Shown here one piece after another: positions 21,549-29,179 of a DNA stretch of 45,288 nt. The notes below the pieces were generated by a model. That model was not told the origin of the DNA. It did no database searches and saw only the letters and a list, made by a program, of their open reading frames with translations. Made by a program: the position numbers and the translations under genes. Origin of the DNA: CAZAYP01 sp964489425 [NCBI: uncultured Verrucomicrobiota bacterium] (GTDB lineage: Bacteria > Verrucomicrobiota > Kiritimatiellia > RZYC01); NCBI GenBank assembly GCA_964489425.1, contig CAZAYP010000046.1:1-45288 (forward strand), read 5' to 3'. Within the stretch, counting starts at the first letter, position 1. Every line of letters starts with the position of its first letter.

Positions 21549-24164
21549 TCAGCCCATGGTGGCGCCGAAGCGGTCGAAATAGCAGAGCACCTTCTGCTCC
21601 AGCGCGTCCGCGGTAAGCTGGACCCGGTTGCGGCCCTCGGGCAGGTCGGCAGTGCGGATGACCTTGACAACCTTCTCCCATTTGGCCGCCGCCGGGATCA
21701 TTTCCAGCAGGCGGTTGGGCGCGCCAAGGAAAAAGTCGTTATCAAGGTAACTGTTGCGCTGGCCAGGAAACACGGCCAGGTACAGCATATCCAGTTCCAC
21801 CAACTCGTTGAGGAAGTGGGTGCCCAGCGAGACGTCCGGCACGAGGTTCTTGTGCATGGTGACGATCTCGCAGATCACCAGCGCGGCGTTGACATCGTAG
21901 AAGGACACCGGGATGCCCAGCGCCGGGCTGCTGGTGCCCCAGCGGCCCGGGCCCAGCATCATGATATTGCCGCTGACGTCGTTTTTCAGTTCCTGGTTCA
22001 CCGTGCCCAGCAGGCGCGCGACCTCGTACCGATCGCGCACGGGCATCTGGCCGTAGACTTCGGGCACAATATACACCAGCGTGTCGATGTTCACGCTGCG
22101 GCTGGAGCCGATCACCGCGCCGCTGGCTTCCAGGATGCGGTCCGCCGGCGCCACGTTGACCGTGCTGGCCTTCAGCGCCCGGCTGCCGTGCACCTGGAGC
22201 GGACGGCACTGCAGCAGGTTGATCTTGTAGCGGTTGTCCGGCAGGAAATTGGCGGAGAACTCGATGTCCACGGGAAAGTTGTAGGCCTGCTGCAGCGTGG
22301 CAAGCATCAGGCGCAGGTCCTGGACAAATTCGGTCTCGGCCAGCAGGCGCGCGAAGGTCAGGATGCGCACCGGGCGGCCCTGCGTGTCGGTCACGCCGGC
22401 ATCCTCGGAGCACAGGAGGTCCCAGGGCAGATCCTTTTCGTCCCGGGTGATCTCGTGGAAATCGCCGGACACGAGGCGGTCGGATTCCAGTTCGATGTAG
22501 TCCACGCGGCGCTGGGCGTACTGGCGGACCTCGTCGAAGTTGCTTTCCGGGCGGCGCTGGGGCGCGTTGAGCGCAACGATCCGGGTGTAATCGTCGTCCG
22601 AGCGGTCCACGGCCCGGGTGCCGAGGCCGAACACCAGGCGCACCACGCCCGCGGTGGGATCGATGTCCGGGCTCCACACGTAGGGGTTGAACGAGAGGCC
22701 CACGCCGGCTACGTGCGGGTAAAACAGCGCGCCGTGCATGGCGCCGGACACGCGCATGATCAGCAGCGCCATCTGCTCGTCGCGATCCAGCAGGTGCCAG
22801 CGGGCGCGGTAGCGCAGGGCTTCTTCGCTCATGGTGCTGGCGTAGATCGTGCGCACCGCCGCCAGGAAGTCTTCCAACCGGCGGTGGCGCGGACCCTGGT
22901 TGGCGCAGAACACGCTGGCGTACTTGCCGGCAAACGCGTTGCCGAAATTGTCCTCCAGCAACGAGGACGAGCGCACAATGAACGGCGCCTGGCCGAAGTA
23001 GTCGAGCATTTCCTCGAACTGCGCCATGATCTCCTCGGGGAACGTGCCGGTCAGCATGCGCCGGCGGGCGCGCACCGATCCCTCGAGGTAATCCTCCGGG
23101 TGGCGGGTCTTCTGGCGCAGCGCCCAGATGCCGTTGCTGACGAGGTAGGTGTTGAACACGTCCGCGCCGACAAAAAACGAGTCGTGCTCCTCGAGCCGTT
23201 GCTGGAAATGCGGGTTGTTCTTCTTGAGCATGGCGCGCGAGAGCAGCATGCCCACGGATTTTCCGCCGATCAGCCCGGTGCCGATCATGCGCCGGCGCAC
23301 CTCGAAAATATCTTCCAGGGTCAGGTACCGCGCCACCAGCGGCAGGATGTTGGAATCGCGCGTGATCACCATGCGCGCCAAACGCTCGAAGTAGGCCGGG
23401 ATTTCCGTCGCGGGCCGCAACCCGCGGTGAATCTCGGCGAGCGCGGTCTGGGCCTCGATGAACGCCTGGGCCCAGAAATCCGGCCGGCGGTCCGCGGGCA
23501 GGCCGGACCACTGCGCCGAGGTCATGATCTCCGAGATCAGGTAACTGGCGCTGACCGGGACAAAGTCGTCACCGCGCCGCGCGTGCAGCATGTTCATGGT
23601 CGGCGAGTAGCGCTGCTGGACCTTGAGCGGCCGGATGTAAAACTCCCCCTGGTGGCGGAACACGTCCAGGAACAACTGGGTGGTGTCGAGGATCGGCTGC
23701 ACGGCGTACGGGGAATGATAATTGCGCTGCAACGCAAAGTACGCAATGGTTTCCATGTCAAAGAGATTGGGACAGGTCAGCCGGAAAAAGTTACCCAGCA
23801 TCTGGTCGGAGTGCCACGTGACGGCCAGCTCGGACAGGCAGTCGAACACATAGAACGCGCCGTGGCCCGCCTCGGCGATCACGTTGTACAGGTGCAGGAT
23901 GAAGGTTTCAAACCCGTCCTCGGGATCAAACTCGCGGATGTCCACGCCCGCCCCGGCCGGCACCAGGGGCGCGTGCTCCGCAAACCGGAAATAGATCGTC
24001 TTGTGCCCGGCAGCCACCGCCGCCTGGTAGTAGGGGGTGACCAATTCCCGGTAATCGTCCACGGTGTCCACCTGCCAGACGATGTTGTCGCCCAGCATCA
24101 ATCCTTTCAATACCCGGTCCAGGCCCGGCAATCCCGTGGTCAACTTGCTATCCGTCACCGGCAT
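21549..24164 (-). CDS. PEP/pyruvate-binding (PPDK_N ATP-grasp) protein with degenerate KaiC-like N-terminus
   Basis: An 871-residue cytoplasmic protein. Residues 1-200 start TTGLPGLDRVLKGL and continue in the order of a KaiC/RecA-like ATPase, but the P-loop region reads WQVDTVDDYRELV with no GKT/S. Residues about 290-660 are the ATP-grasp domain of pyruvate phosphate dikinase/PEP synthase: GGKS (300-303), IVRSSSLLEDNFGNAFAGKY (396-415) and QCRPL (652-656). The phospho-His swivelling domain and the PEP/pyruvate TIM barrel are absent. Residues 661-871 contain GPGRWGTSSPALGIPVSFYDV, of unknown role. It probably binds ATP and transfers phosphate to an unknown partner, but cannot be a full PEP synthase. 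AAAGGA precedes the ATG. The 3' end looks frameshifted. Confidence 0.8.
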   Translation of the reverse strand: MPVTDSKLTTGLPGLDRVLKGLMLGDNIVWQVDTVDDYRELVTPYYQAAVAAGHKTIYFRFAEHAPLVPAGAGVDIREFDPEDGFETFILHLYNVIAEAGHGAFYVFDCLSELAVTWHSDQMLGNFFRLTCPNLFDMETIAYFALQRNYHSPYAVQPILDTTQLFLDVFRHQGEFYIRPLKVQQRYSPTMNMLHARRGDDFVPVSASYLISEIMTSAQWSGLPADRRPDFWAQAFIEAQTALAEIHRGLRPATEIPAYFERLARMVITRDSNILPLVARYLTLEDIFEVRRRMIGTGLIGGKSVGMLLSRAMLKKNNPHFQQRLEEHDSFFVGADVFNTYLVSNGIWALRQKTRHPEDYLEGSVRARRRMLTGTFPEEIMAQFEEMLDYFGQAPFIVRSSSLLEDNFGNAFAGKYASVFCANQGPRHRRLEDFLAAVRTIYASTMSEEALRYRARWHLLDRDEQMALLIMRVSGAMHGALFYPHVAGVGLSFNPYVWSPDIDPTAGVVRLVFGLGTRAVDRSDDDYTRIVALNAPQRRPESNFDEVRQYAQRRVDYIELESDRLVSGDFHEITRDEKDLPWDLLCSEDAGVTDTQGRPVRILTFARLLAETEFVQDLRLMLATLQQAYNFPVDIEFSANFLPDNRYKINLLQCRPLQVHGSRALKASTVNVAPADRILEASGAVIGSSRSVNIDTLVYIVPEVYGQMPVRDRYEVARLLGTVNQELKNDVSGNIMMLGPGRWGTSSPALGIPVSFYDVNAALVICEIVTMHKNLVPDVSLGTHFLNELVELDMLYLAVFPGQRNSYLDNDFFLGAPNRLLEMIPAAAKWEKVVKVIRTADLPEGRNRVQLTADALEQKVLCYFDRFGATMG

Positions 24165-24342
24165 ACGCCATTTCCTTTCATCTTGGCGGGGCGCGGCCCG
24201 CGGGAGTCATCTTAGGCCGGTGGCCCGGGGATGGCAAAAAAAATAAAGGGGGCGAAAAAAAGTTGAATTATTCGCGGGCCACGCTAGCTTACTGTTCGCG
24301 TTGGAAAACGAGGCTGGCCGTGAAGGCCGCCAGGAGACAGGG

Positions 24343-24531
24343 ATGAAAGTAAAAATCAATGCGGATGACTGCACCGGGTGCGGCCTGTGCTGCGACACGT
24401 GTCCGGAAGTTTTCGAGATGGGTGACGTGGCCCAGGTCACCGTGGACCTGGTGCCGGAAGAGGCGGAGGACACCTGCCGCGAAGCCGCGGAAAACTGTCC
24501 GGTCGAGTGTATTGTCATCACCGAGGACTGA
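24343..24531 (+). CDS. Small 4Fe-4S ferredoxin
   Basis: A 62-residue electron carrier. CTGCGLCCDTCP gives cysteines 10, 13, 16 and 20; Cys45 and Cys52 (followed by Pro) complete the pattern of single-cluster ferredoxins of the Desulfovibrio/Thermotoga type, in which four cysteines bind the cluster and the other two can form a disulfide. The acidic body fits a soluble redox partner. Cys17 and Cys56 are extra. AGGAG precedes the ATG at 24343, and homology starts at MKVKIN; the open frame upstream to 24301 is leader sequence. It stands alone; the nearest gene is dnaN, 299 bp downstream, so its partner is not in the window. Confidence 0.93.
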   Translation: MKVKINADDCTGCGLCCDTCPEVFEMGDVAQVTVDLVPEEAEDTCREAAENCPVECIVITED

Positions 24532-24830
24532 GCGGTTGCGCCCGTTCGTGGGCCCGGCCGCCCTTCGCGCGGACAAGGCTGTGCATAGATCCTGGCGGCC
24601 TGTGAACAACCCGCCGGATGCTGCCGCGAATCGGAAAACCGGATGGCAACCGGCATAACCCTTGGATTTATGCGCAGGGTTTTCAACAGGCGCGCGCGCG
24701 CTGCGGGGCGCGGTTTACGGGGCTGGCCGGCGTAGTTGTAGTTGCTGACAGGCCATAGTAATAATGATACTAGATTTATAGATATATATATGTATTATTA
24801 CTGCCAGCCCAAATATGGAAGCGGAGGGTC
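24532..24830. other. Candidate replication origin (oriC) upstream of dnaN
   Basis: A gene-free 299-bp region. Four 9-mers resemble the DnaA box TTATNCACA: CTATGCACA (minus, 24588-24580), TTGTTCACA (minus, 24609-24601), TTATGCGCA (24668-24676), each with one mismatch, and TTTTCAACA (24680-24688) with two. They are followed by a very AT-rich tract (24755-24802) that begins TAGTAATAATGATACTAG, like the DnaA-trio of TAG/TAA triplets, and is closed by the inverted repeat AGTAATAAT/ATTATTACT. dnaN follows at 24831. dnaA itself is not in the window, so the call is tentative. Confidence 0.45.
24757..24802. repeat. AT-rich inverted repeat before dnaN
   Basis: AGTAATAAT (24757-24765) and ATTATTACT (24794-24802) are perfect 9-bp arms around a 28-bp, almost wholly A/T loop. 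It is the most AT-rich stretch of the window and could be a DNA-unwinding element, a promoter, or both. Confidence 0.75.
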
Positions 24831-25925
24831 ATGAAAATCACAGTTGAAAAAGAAGCCATCTTGGCCGGGTTGCAGAAGGTCCAGATGTCCATCAGCAACC
24901 GGACCCCGATCCCGGCCATCCAGAATATTCTGTTCCGCGCGGAAACCGATCACGTGGAACTGGCGGCCACGGATCTTGAGCTCACCGTGCGGGCGGTGGT
25001 CCCGGCCACGGTGGCCAAGGCCGGCTGCACGACCCTCCCGTCCCGGCGCATCTTGAACATTTTCCGCGATTGGCCGGAAGCCGAAGCCGAAATCGTCGTG
25101 GAAGATGACCTGGCGGAGATCAAAAGCGGCAAGAAGCTGAAATACAAGATCGTCGGCATGCCCGAGGAGGATTTTCCCAAGCTGCCCGAGATCATCAGCC
25201 AATATGCGTACACGGTGCCGGCCAAGATTTTCCGGGATATGCTGCGGCAAACCGGCTATGCCGTGTCCCGCGACACCACCCGCACGGTGCTGACCGGCCT
25301 CCTCCTCAGCTTCAAGGGCGACAAGCTGATCCTGGCCTCAACCGATGGCCGGCGCATGGCCATGGCGGAGCATGAAATGGAGTTTCCCGCCGACGCCCAG
25401 GTGGACCTCGTGTTGCCCGGCAAGACCGTGGCCGAACTGCTCAAGACGTTGGGCGACACCGGGGATGTCAAGATCCAGGCCGTCAAGAACCAGATTTCCT
25501 TTGCCTTTGACAACCTGACGATTTATTCCAACCTCATCGAAGGCCAGTACCCCAATTACCAGCAGGTGATCCCTGCGCAGTGCGACGAACGGATTGGGCT
25601 GCCGCGCGAGGATTTCATGGGCGCGGTCAGCCGCGTGGCCCTTGTGGCCAGCGAGCAGTCGGCATCCATCAAGCTGACCTTCGCCGATAACCGGGTGGAG
25701 TTGCTGGCCCAGAGCGCCGAGGTCGGCGAGGCGCGCGAGTCCGTGGCGATCAAGTATGGGAGCAAGGAAATCAGCATGATGTTCAACCCGGATTTCCTCC
25801 TGGAGCCCCTGCGCACGCTCGAACAGGACGAGGTGTTCCTGGAACTCTCGGACGAGCGCAGCCCGGGGGTGCTGAAGACGGACGCGGGTTTTCTTTACGT
25901 CATCATGCCCGTGCGCCTGAACTGA
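24831..25925 (+). CDS. dnaN: DNA polymerase III sliding clamp, beta subunit
   Basis: A 364-residue protein that forms a ring dimer around DNA and tethers the polymerase. It has the three-fold clamp layout and typical motifs: MKITVEKEAILAGLQKVQMSISNRTPIPAIQNILF at the start, SRDTTRTVLTGLLLSF and LASTDGRRMAMAEHE in domain 2, and the C-terminal peptide VIMPVRLN close to the usual MPMRL, which shapes the clamp-binding pocket. Length is as expected (E. coli 366). GGAGGG lies just before the ATG. It is not flanked by dnaA or recF as in many genomes; it is followed by a tRNA on the other strand. The candidate origin lies directly upstream. Confidence 0.97.
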   Translation: MKITVEKEAILAGLQKVQMSISNRTPIPAIQNILFRAETDHVELAATDLELTVRAVVPATVAKAGCTTLPSRRILNIFRDWPEAEAEIVVEDDLAEIKSGKKLKYKIVGMPEEDFPKLPEIISQYAYTVPAKIFRDMLRQTGYAVSRDTTRTVLTGLLLSFKGDKLILASTDGRRMAMAEHEMEFPADAQVDLVLPGKTVAELLKTLGDTGDVKIQAVKNQISFAFDNLTIYSNLIEGQYPNYQQVIPAQCDERIGLPREDFMGAVSRVALVASEQSASIKLTFADNRVELLAQSAEVGEARESVAIKYGSKEISMMFNPDFLLEPLRTLEQDEVFLELSDERSPGVLKTDAGFLYVIMPVRLN

Positions 25926-25944
25926 ACGCCGCCGGGGCGCGGCT

Positions 25945-26018
25945 TGGTTGCCGGACAAGGATTCGAACCTTGACTAAGCGGTCCAGAGCCGCTTGTGCTA
26001 CCTTTACACCATCCGGCA
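25945..26018 (-). tRNA. tRNA-Gln (anticodon CTG)
   Basis: On the minus strand it begins TGCCGGA and closes with TCCGGCA, discriminator A and an encoded CCA (25947-25945). The anticodon arm is AGCGG-CTCTGGA-CCGCT, anticodon CTG at 25986-25984. The T arm has GGTTCGAATCC and the D loop has GGTAGCA. All four arms pair. It lies between dnaN and dctP on the opposite strand. Confidence 0.96.
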
Positions 26019-26090
26019 GAATGTCGCGTGGCAATGTAGGGCAGGTTGCGTGAATCGTCAAGTGCGGAGATAATTGCAAGGAGGTTGGCC

Positions 26091-27203
26091 ATGATCCGGT
26101 GGGTTGCTTTGCTCAAGATGACTTTGGTTTCCATGATCGCAGGTGGTGGATTGGTGGCCTGTTCGCGGGCTCCGGACCCGGCCACTGATTCCCAGGGCGG
26201 GCCGCCGGCGTCGGCCATGGCGTTCAAGAAAGAATACCGCATGCAGGTGAACGTGGGGCCGGAAACGTACTGGGGCATGGGCGCCGCGCGGTTTGCCGAC
26301 CTGGCGCGCACCAAGACCGGCGGCCGGATCAACATCAAGCCCTATTACGGCAGCCAGCTCCTCAAAGGCGCGCAGCTCAATTCCGCCCAGATGGTGGCCA
26401 GCGGCGCGATCGACGCGGCGTTCGAATCCACCATCAATACCACCCCGGCGATCCCCGAGATGAATATTTTTGCCCTGCCGTTTTTCGTGCGCGGGTACGA
26501 GGATCTGGATCGCCTTGAACAAGGCGCCACCGGAAAGCTCATCTATCAAGCCATGGAGAAAAAAGGCCTGCAGCCGCTGGCTTGGGGTGAAAACGGGTTC
26601 CGCCAGCTCACCAATGCCCGGCGGCCCGTGCGCACCCCGGCCGACCTCAAGCAGCTCATTGTCCGGGTGCCCGGCGATCCGATTTTCATCGCCACGTTCC
26701 GCGCCATGGGCGCGGATCCGGTGAACATGAACTGGGGCGACGCCGTCACCGCGTTCCAGCAGCAGACCGTGGATGGCCAGGAGAATCCCGCGGCCATCCT
26801 CATCACGGTGCGGATTGCCCAGTTCCACAAGTATGCCACGTGGTGGAACTACCTGGCCGACCCGCTCATCATCTACTGGTGCAAGCAGGAGTGGGACAAG
26901 TTTCCCGCGGATGTACAGGAAGCCCTGCGGGCCGCCGCCACCGACGCCGCGGCTTTTGAAAAAGCCCTGGTTCGCGCCGGGCTGGACGGAGAAGTTTCGC
27001 TCCGGCGCCTCCAGCAAGAGTTCCAGTTCACCCCGGCGGTCACCAACCCGGTGGCCCAACTTCAGGCCGAGGGCATGGAGATCCATGTGCTGACCCCGGA
27101 CGAGCAGGCTCAGTTTCATGCCGTCACCCAACCGATCCGCGACCAATGGAGCAAGGAACTCGGGGCCGTTTACGAGGCGGCGCGCCAGGACCTGGGCCGG
27201 TGA
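26091..27203 (+). CDS. dctP: TRAP transporter substrate-binding lipoprotein, DctP family
   Basis: A 370-residue exported solute-binding protein. Residues 1-26 end in the lipobox LVAC, so it is probably lipid-anchored rather than freely soluble. The rest follows DctP proteins: MGAARFADLARTKTGGRINIKPYYGSQLLKG, LPFFVRGYEDLDRLEQG, and LIVRVPGDPIFIATFRAMGADPVNMNWGDAVTAFQQQTVDGQENP, in which Arg192 of the precursor is in the place of the carboxylate-binding Arg of the family. The substrate is therefore probably an organic acid, identity unknown. AAGGAGG precedes the ATG at 26091. The stop overlaps the dctQ start as GTGA. Confidence 0.93.
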   Translation: MIRWVALLKMTLVSMIAGGGLVACSRAPDPATDSQGGPPASAMAFKKEYRMQVNVGPETYWGMGAARFADLARTKTGGRINIKPYYGSQLLKGAQLNSAQMVASGAIDAAFESTINTTPAIPEMNIFALPFFVRGYEDLDRLEQGATGKLIYQAMEKKGLQPLAWGENGFRQLTNARRPVRTPADLKQLIVRVPGDPIFIATFRAMGADPVNMNWGDAVTAFQQQTVDGQENPAAILITVRIAQFHKYATWWNYLADPLIIYWCKQEWDKFPADVQEALRAAATDAAAFEKALVRAGLDGEVSLRRLQQEFQFTPAVTNPVAQLQAEGMEIHVLTPDEQAQFHAVTQPIRDQWSKELGAVYEAARQDLGR

Positions 27204-27691
27204 TCCCCAGCGCGGAACCGGATCTACCAGAACGGCTCCGGCTGGATCATGCGCTCGCCGCACTGCTGCTGGCCGCCATGGCGGTGATCGCGTTTGCCAA
27301 CGTGCTCAGCCGCTACCTGCTGCATTCGTCCATCGCGTTTACCGAGGAAATCACAGTCTATCTGTTCGTGTGGCTGACCGTGATCGGGGCGGGCCTGGCG
27401 TTCGAGCGCGGCGCGCACCTGGGCATGGTATCCCTTGTGCGCCGCATGCCGGGCCCGGTGCAGCGGGCGTTGGTGGGGCTGGGCGCCGGGCTGGGGGTGG
27501 CGCTGTTCATGGCCGTCAACGGCTGGCTGATCCGGTCGATCTATCTCGAGGTCACCGTGTTTCATGCGCGGGCCGGATCCCTGCCGGTGCCGCTGTGGGT
27601 GTTTTATGCCGGGGTGCCGGTGCTGAGCTTGTTCGTGGCGCGCGGGATCTGGCGCGGCGCGGCCATGGCGTGGCGGCCAACGGAGCGCTGA
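27200..27691 (+). CDS. dctQ: TRAP transporter small permease, DctQ family
   Basis: A 163-residue membrane protein with four predicted helices: LDHALAALLLAAMAVIAFANVLSRY, ITVYLFVWLTVIGAGLAF, VQRALVGLGAGLGVALFMAV and LWVFYAGVPVLSLFVARG. The ANVLSRYLL and FTEEITVYLFVW motifs are typical of DctQ. It joins DctM to form the sodium-driven uptake complex fed by DctP. The GTG at 27200 overlaps the dctP stop; starting further upstream would run through dctP. Confidence 0.92.
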   Translation: MIPSAEPDLPERLRLDHALAALLLAAMAVIAFANVLSRYLLHSSIAFTEEITVYLFVWLTVIGAGLAFERGAHLGMVSLVRRMPGPVQRALVGLGAGLGVALFMAVNGWLIRSIYLEVTVFHARAGSLPVPLWVFYAGVPVLSLFVARGIWRGAAMAWRPTER

Positions 27692-27692
27692 C

Positions 27693-28982
27693 GTGGAAGC
27701 GCTGGTGTTGTTCGGTCTGTTCCTGGTGTTGATCCTGATGGGAATCCCGATGGCCACGGCGCTGGGCGTGGCGGGCCTGGCGGCCTTGTGGTGGTTCGAT
27801 CTGGGCATCCAGATGGTTGGAATCAATTTTGTCGCCGGCATCGCCTCGTTTCCCCTGCTGGCGATCCCGTTTTTCGTGCTGGCGGGCACGATCCTGCAGG
27901 AGGCGGGCCTGGCCGCGTCCATTGCCCGGTTTTTTGAGCTGCTGGTCGGCCGGCGCGTGGGCGGGTTGGCGATCGTCAGCATCCTGACCTGCATGTTCTG
28001 GGGCGCCTTGTCTGGGTCGGGGCCAGCCACCACCGCCGCCGTGGGGCTGATCCTCATGGCCCCGATGATCCGGCAGGGGTATCATCCGGATTTCGCCGCT
28101 GCCACCATTGCCAATGCCGCGGATTTGTCGATCCTCATCCCGCCCAGCATCGCGTTCATCATCTACGGCAACATCACCAACGCTCCGGTCGGCGCGCTGT
28201 TCATGGGCGGCATCATCCCCGGCCTCCTGACCGGCGTGGCCATGATGGTGGCGGCCTACCTCGTGTCCCGCCGCCACGGCTGGCGGGGCGCGTCTGCGGC
28301 TGGCACCCCGCGCGAGATCCTCGTCGCGCTGCGCCGCGCCTTGTGGGCGCTGCTGGCGCCGGTGATCATCCTCGGCGGCATCTATTCCGGCGTGTTCACC
28401 CCCACGGAAGCCGCGGTGGTGGCCGTGTTTTACAGCCTGGCCGTGGCCGGCCTGGTCTACCGCACCCTCACGTGGCGCAAGCTGGTGCGGATGCTGGTGG
28501 ATGCCAGCGTGACCAGCAGCGTGATCATGCTCGTGGTGGCGTTCGCCGGCCTGTTTTCGCTGGCCGCGGCCCTGACCGGGGTGGTGGACGCCGCGGCGCA
28601 GCTCCTGGCCCGCGTGAGCGGCAATGCGCTGGCCCTGATTTTGTGGGTTAACCTGCTGCTGTTGATTCTCGGCATGTTTCTCGACGCGATCTCCATCATG
28701 TACCTGGTGTTGCCCATCATGGTCCCGGTGCTGGCGCAATACCACGTGGACCCGGTCTGGTTCGGCGTGATCTTCGTGGCGGCGCTGGCGATCGGCCAGG
28801 CCACGCCGCCCGTGGGCGTGAACCTGTTCACCGCGGCCAACCTTGCCGGCCGGGACCTGGACGGCGTGGCGCGCCGCGCCGTGCCGTTCATCGTCGCGGC
28901 CGTGGTCGTGCTGATCTTCCTCTCGCTGTTCCCGGCCTTGTCGCTGTACCTGCCGCGCCTGGCCGGTTATCTACCCCGCTGA
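27693..28982 (+). CDS. dctM: TRAP transporter large permease, DctM family
   Basis: A 429-residue membrane protein with about 12 hydrophobic helices, the transport subunit of the TRAP system. Family motifs include IPFFVLAGTILQEAGLA, WGALSGSGPATTAAVG, NAADLSILIPPSIAFIIYG, GVFTPTEAAVVAVFYSL and GQATPPVGVNLFTAANL. Length is normal. It starts with GTG one base after the dctQ stop, completing dctPQM in the standard order. No clear T-run terminator follows; the next gene is convergent. Confidence 0.95.
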   Translation: MEALVLFGLFLVLILMGIPMATALGVAGLAALWWFDLGIQMVGINFVAGIASFPLLAIPFFVLAGTILQEAGLAASIARFFELLVGRRVGGLAIVSILTCMFWGALSGSGPATTAAVGLILMAPMIRQGYHPDFAAATIANAADLSILIPPSIAFIIYGNITNAPVGALFMGGIIPGLLTGVAMMVAAYLVSRRHGWRGASAAGTPREILVALRRALWALLAPVIILGGIYSGVFTPTEAAVVAVFYSLAVAGLVYRTLTWRKLVRMLVDASVTSSVIMLVVAFAGLFSLAAALTGVVDAAAQLLARVSGNALALILWVNLLLLILGMFLDAISIMYLVLPIMVPVLAQYHVDPVWFGVIFVAALAIGQATPPVGVNLFTAANLAGRDLDGVARRAVPFIVAAVVVLIFLSLFPALSLYLPRLAGYLPR

Positions 28983-29179
28983 CCAATACCTATAGTGTTT
29001 TGCAAAATAAATGTTCGAAATAGCCGGCAGACGGCGTCGACGGAGCGCTGCCCTCCACCTGATAATAATGATCGCGCCGATAACGGACAATCATTCTGCA
29101 ACTCCCTATAATCGGGCTGGCGTGCATGGCTGCGCTGTGACCGGCGGTCAAGAGGCGGGCGCGGGCTGGGGCATGACCC
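28983..29179. other. Intergenic region between convergent genes; nothing firm
   Basis: 197 bp between dctM and the beta-helix gene. It is AT-richer near 28990-29020 and contains an isolated TATAAT (29106-29111) without a good -35. No convincing hairpin-T-run terminator, tRNA or gene was found. Confidence 0.5.

Noticed and set aside
21438-24215. A 925-codon plus-strand open frame opposite the PPDK_N gene
   Set aside because: Composition is His/Gln/Val/Arg-biased as typical for shadows; the minus strand carries ATP-grasp motifs.
24951-24961. Second parS-like site in dnaN (TCACGTGGAAC)
   Set aside because: Only half of the palindrome matches; ParB sites need the full inverted repeat.
29106-29111. 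Isolated TATAAT between dctM and the convergent beta-helix gene
   Set aside because: No -35 at a suitable distance and no gene downstream in that direction.
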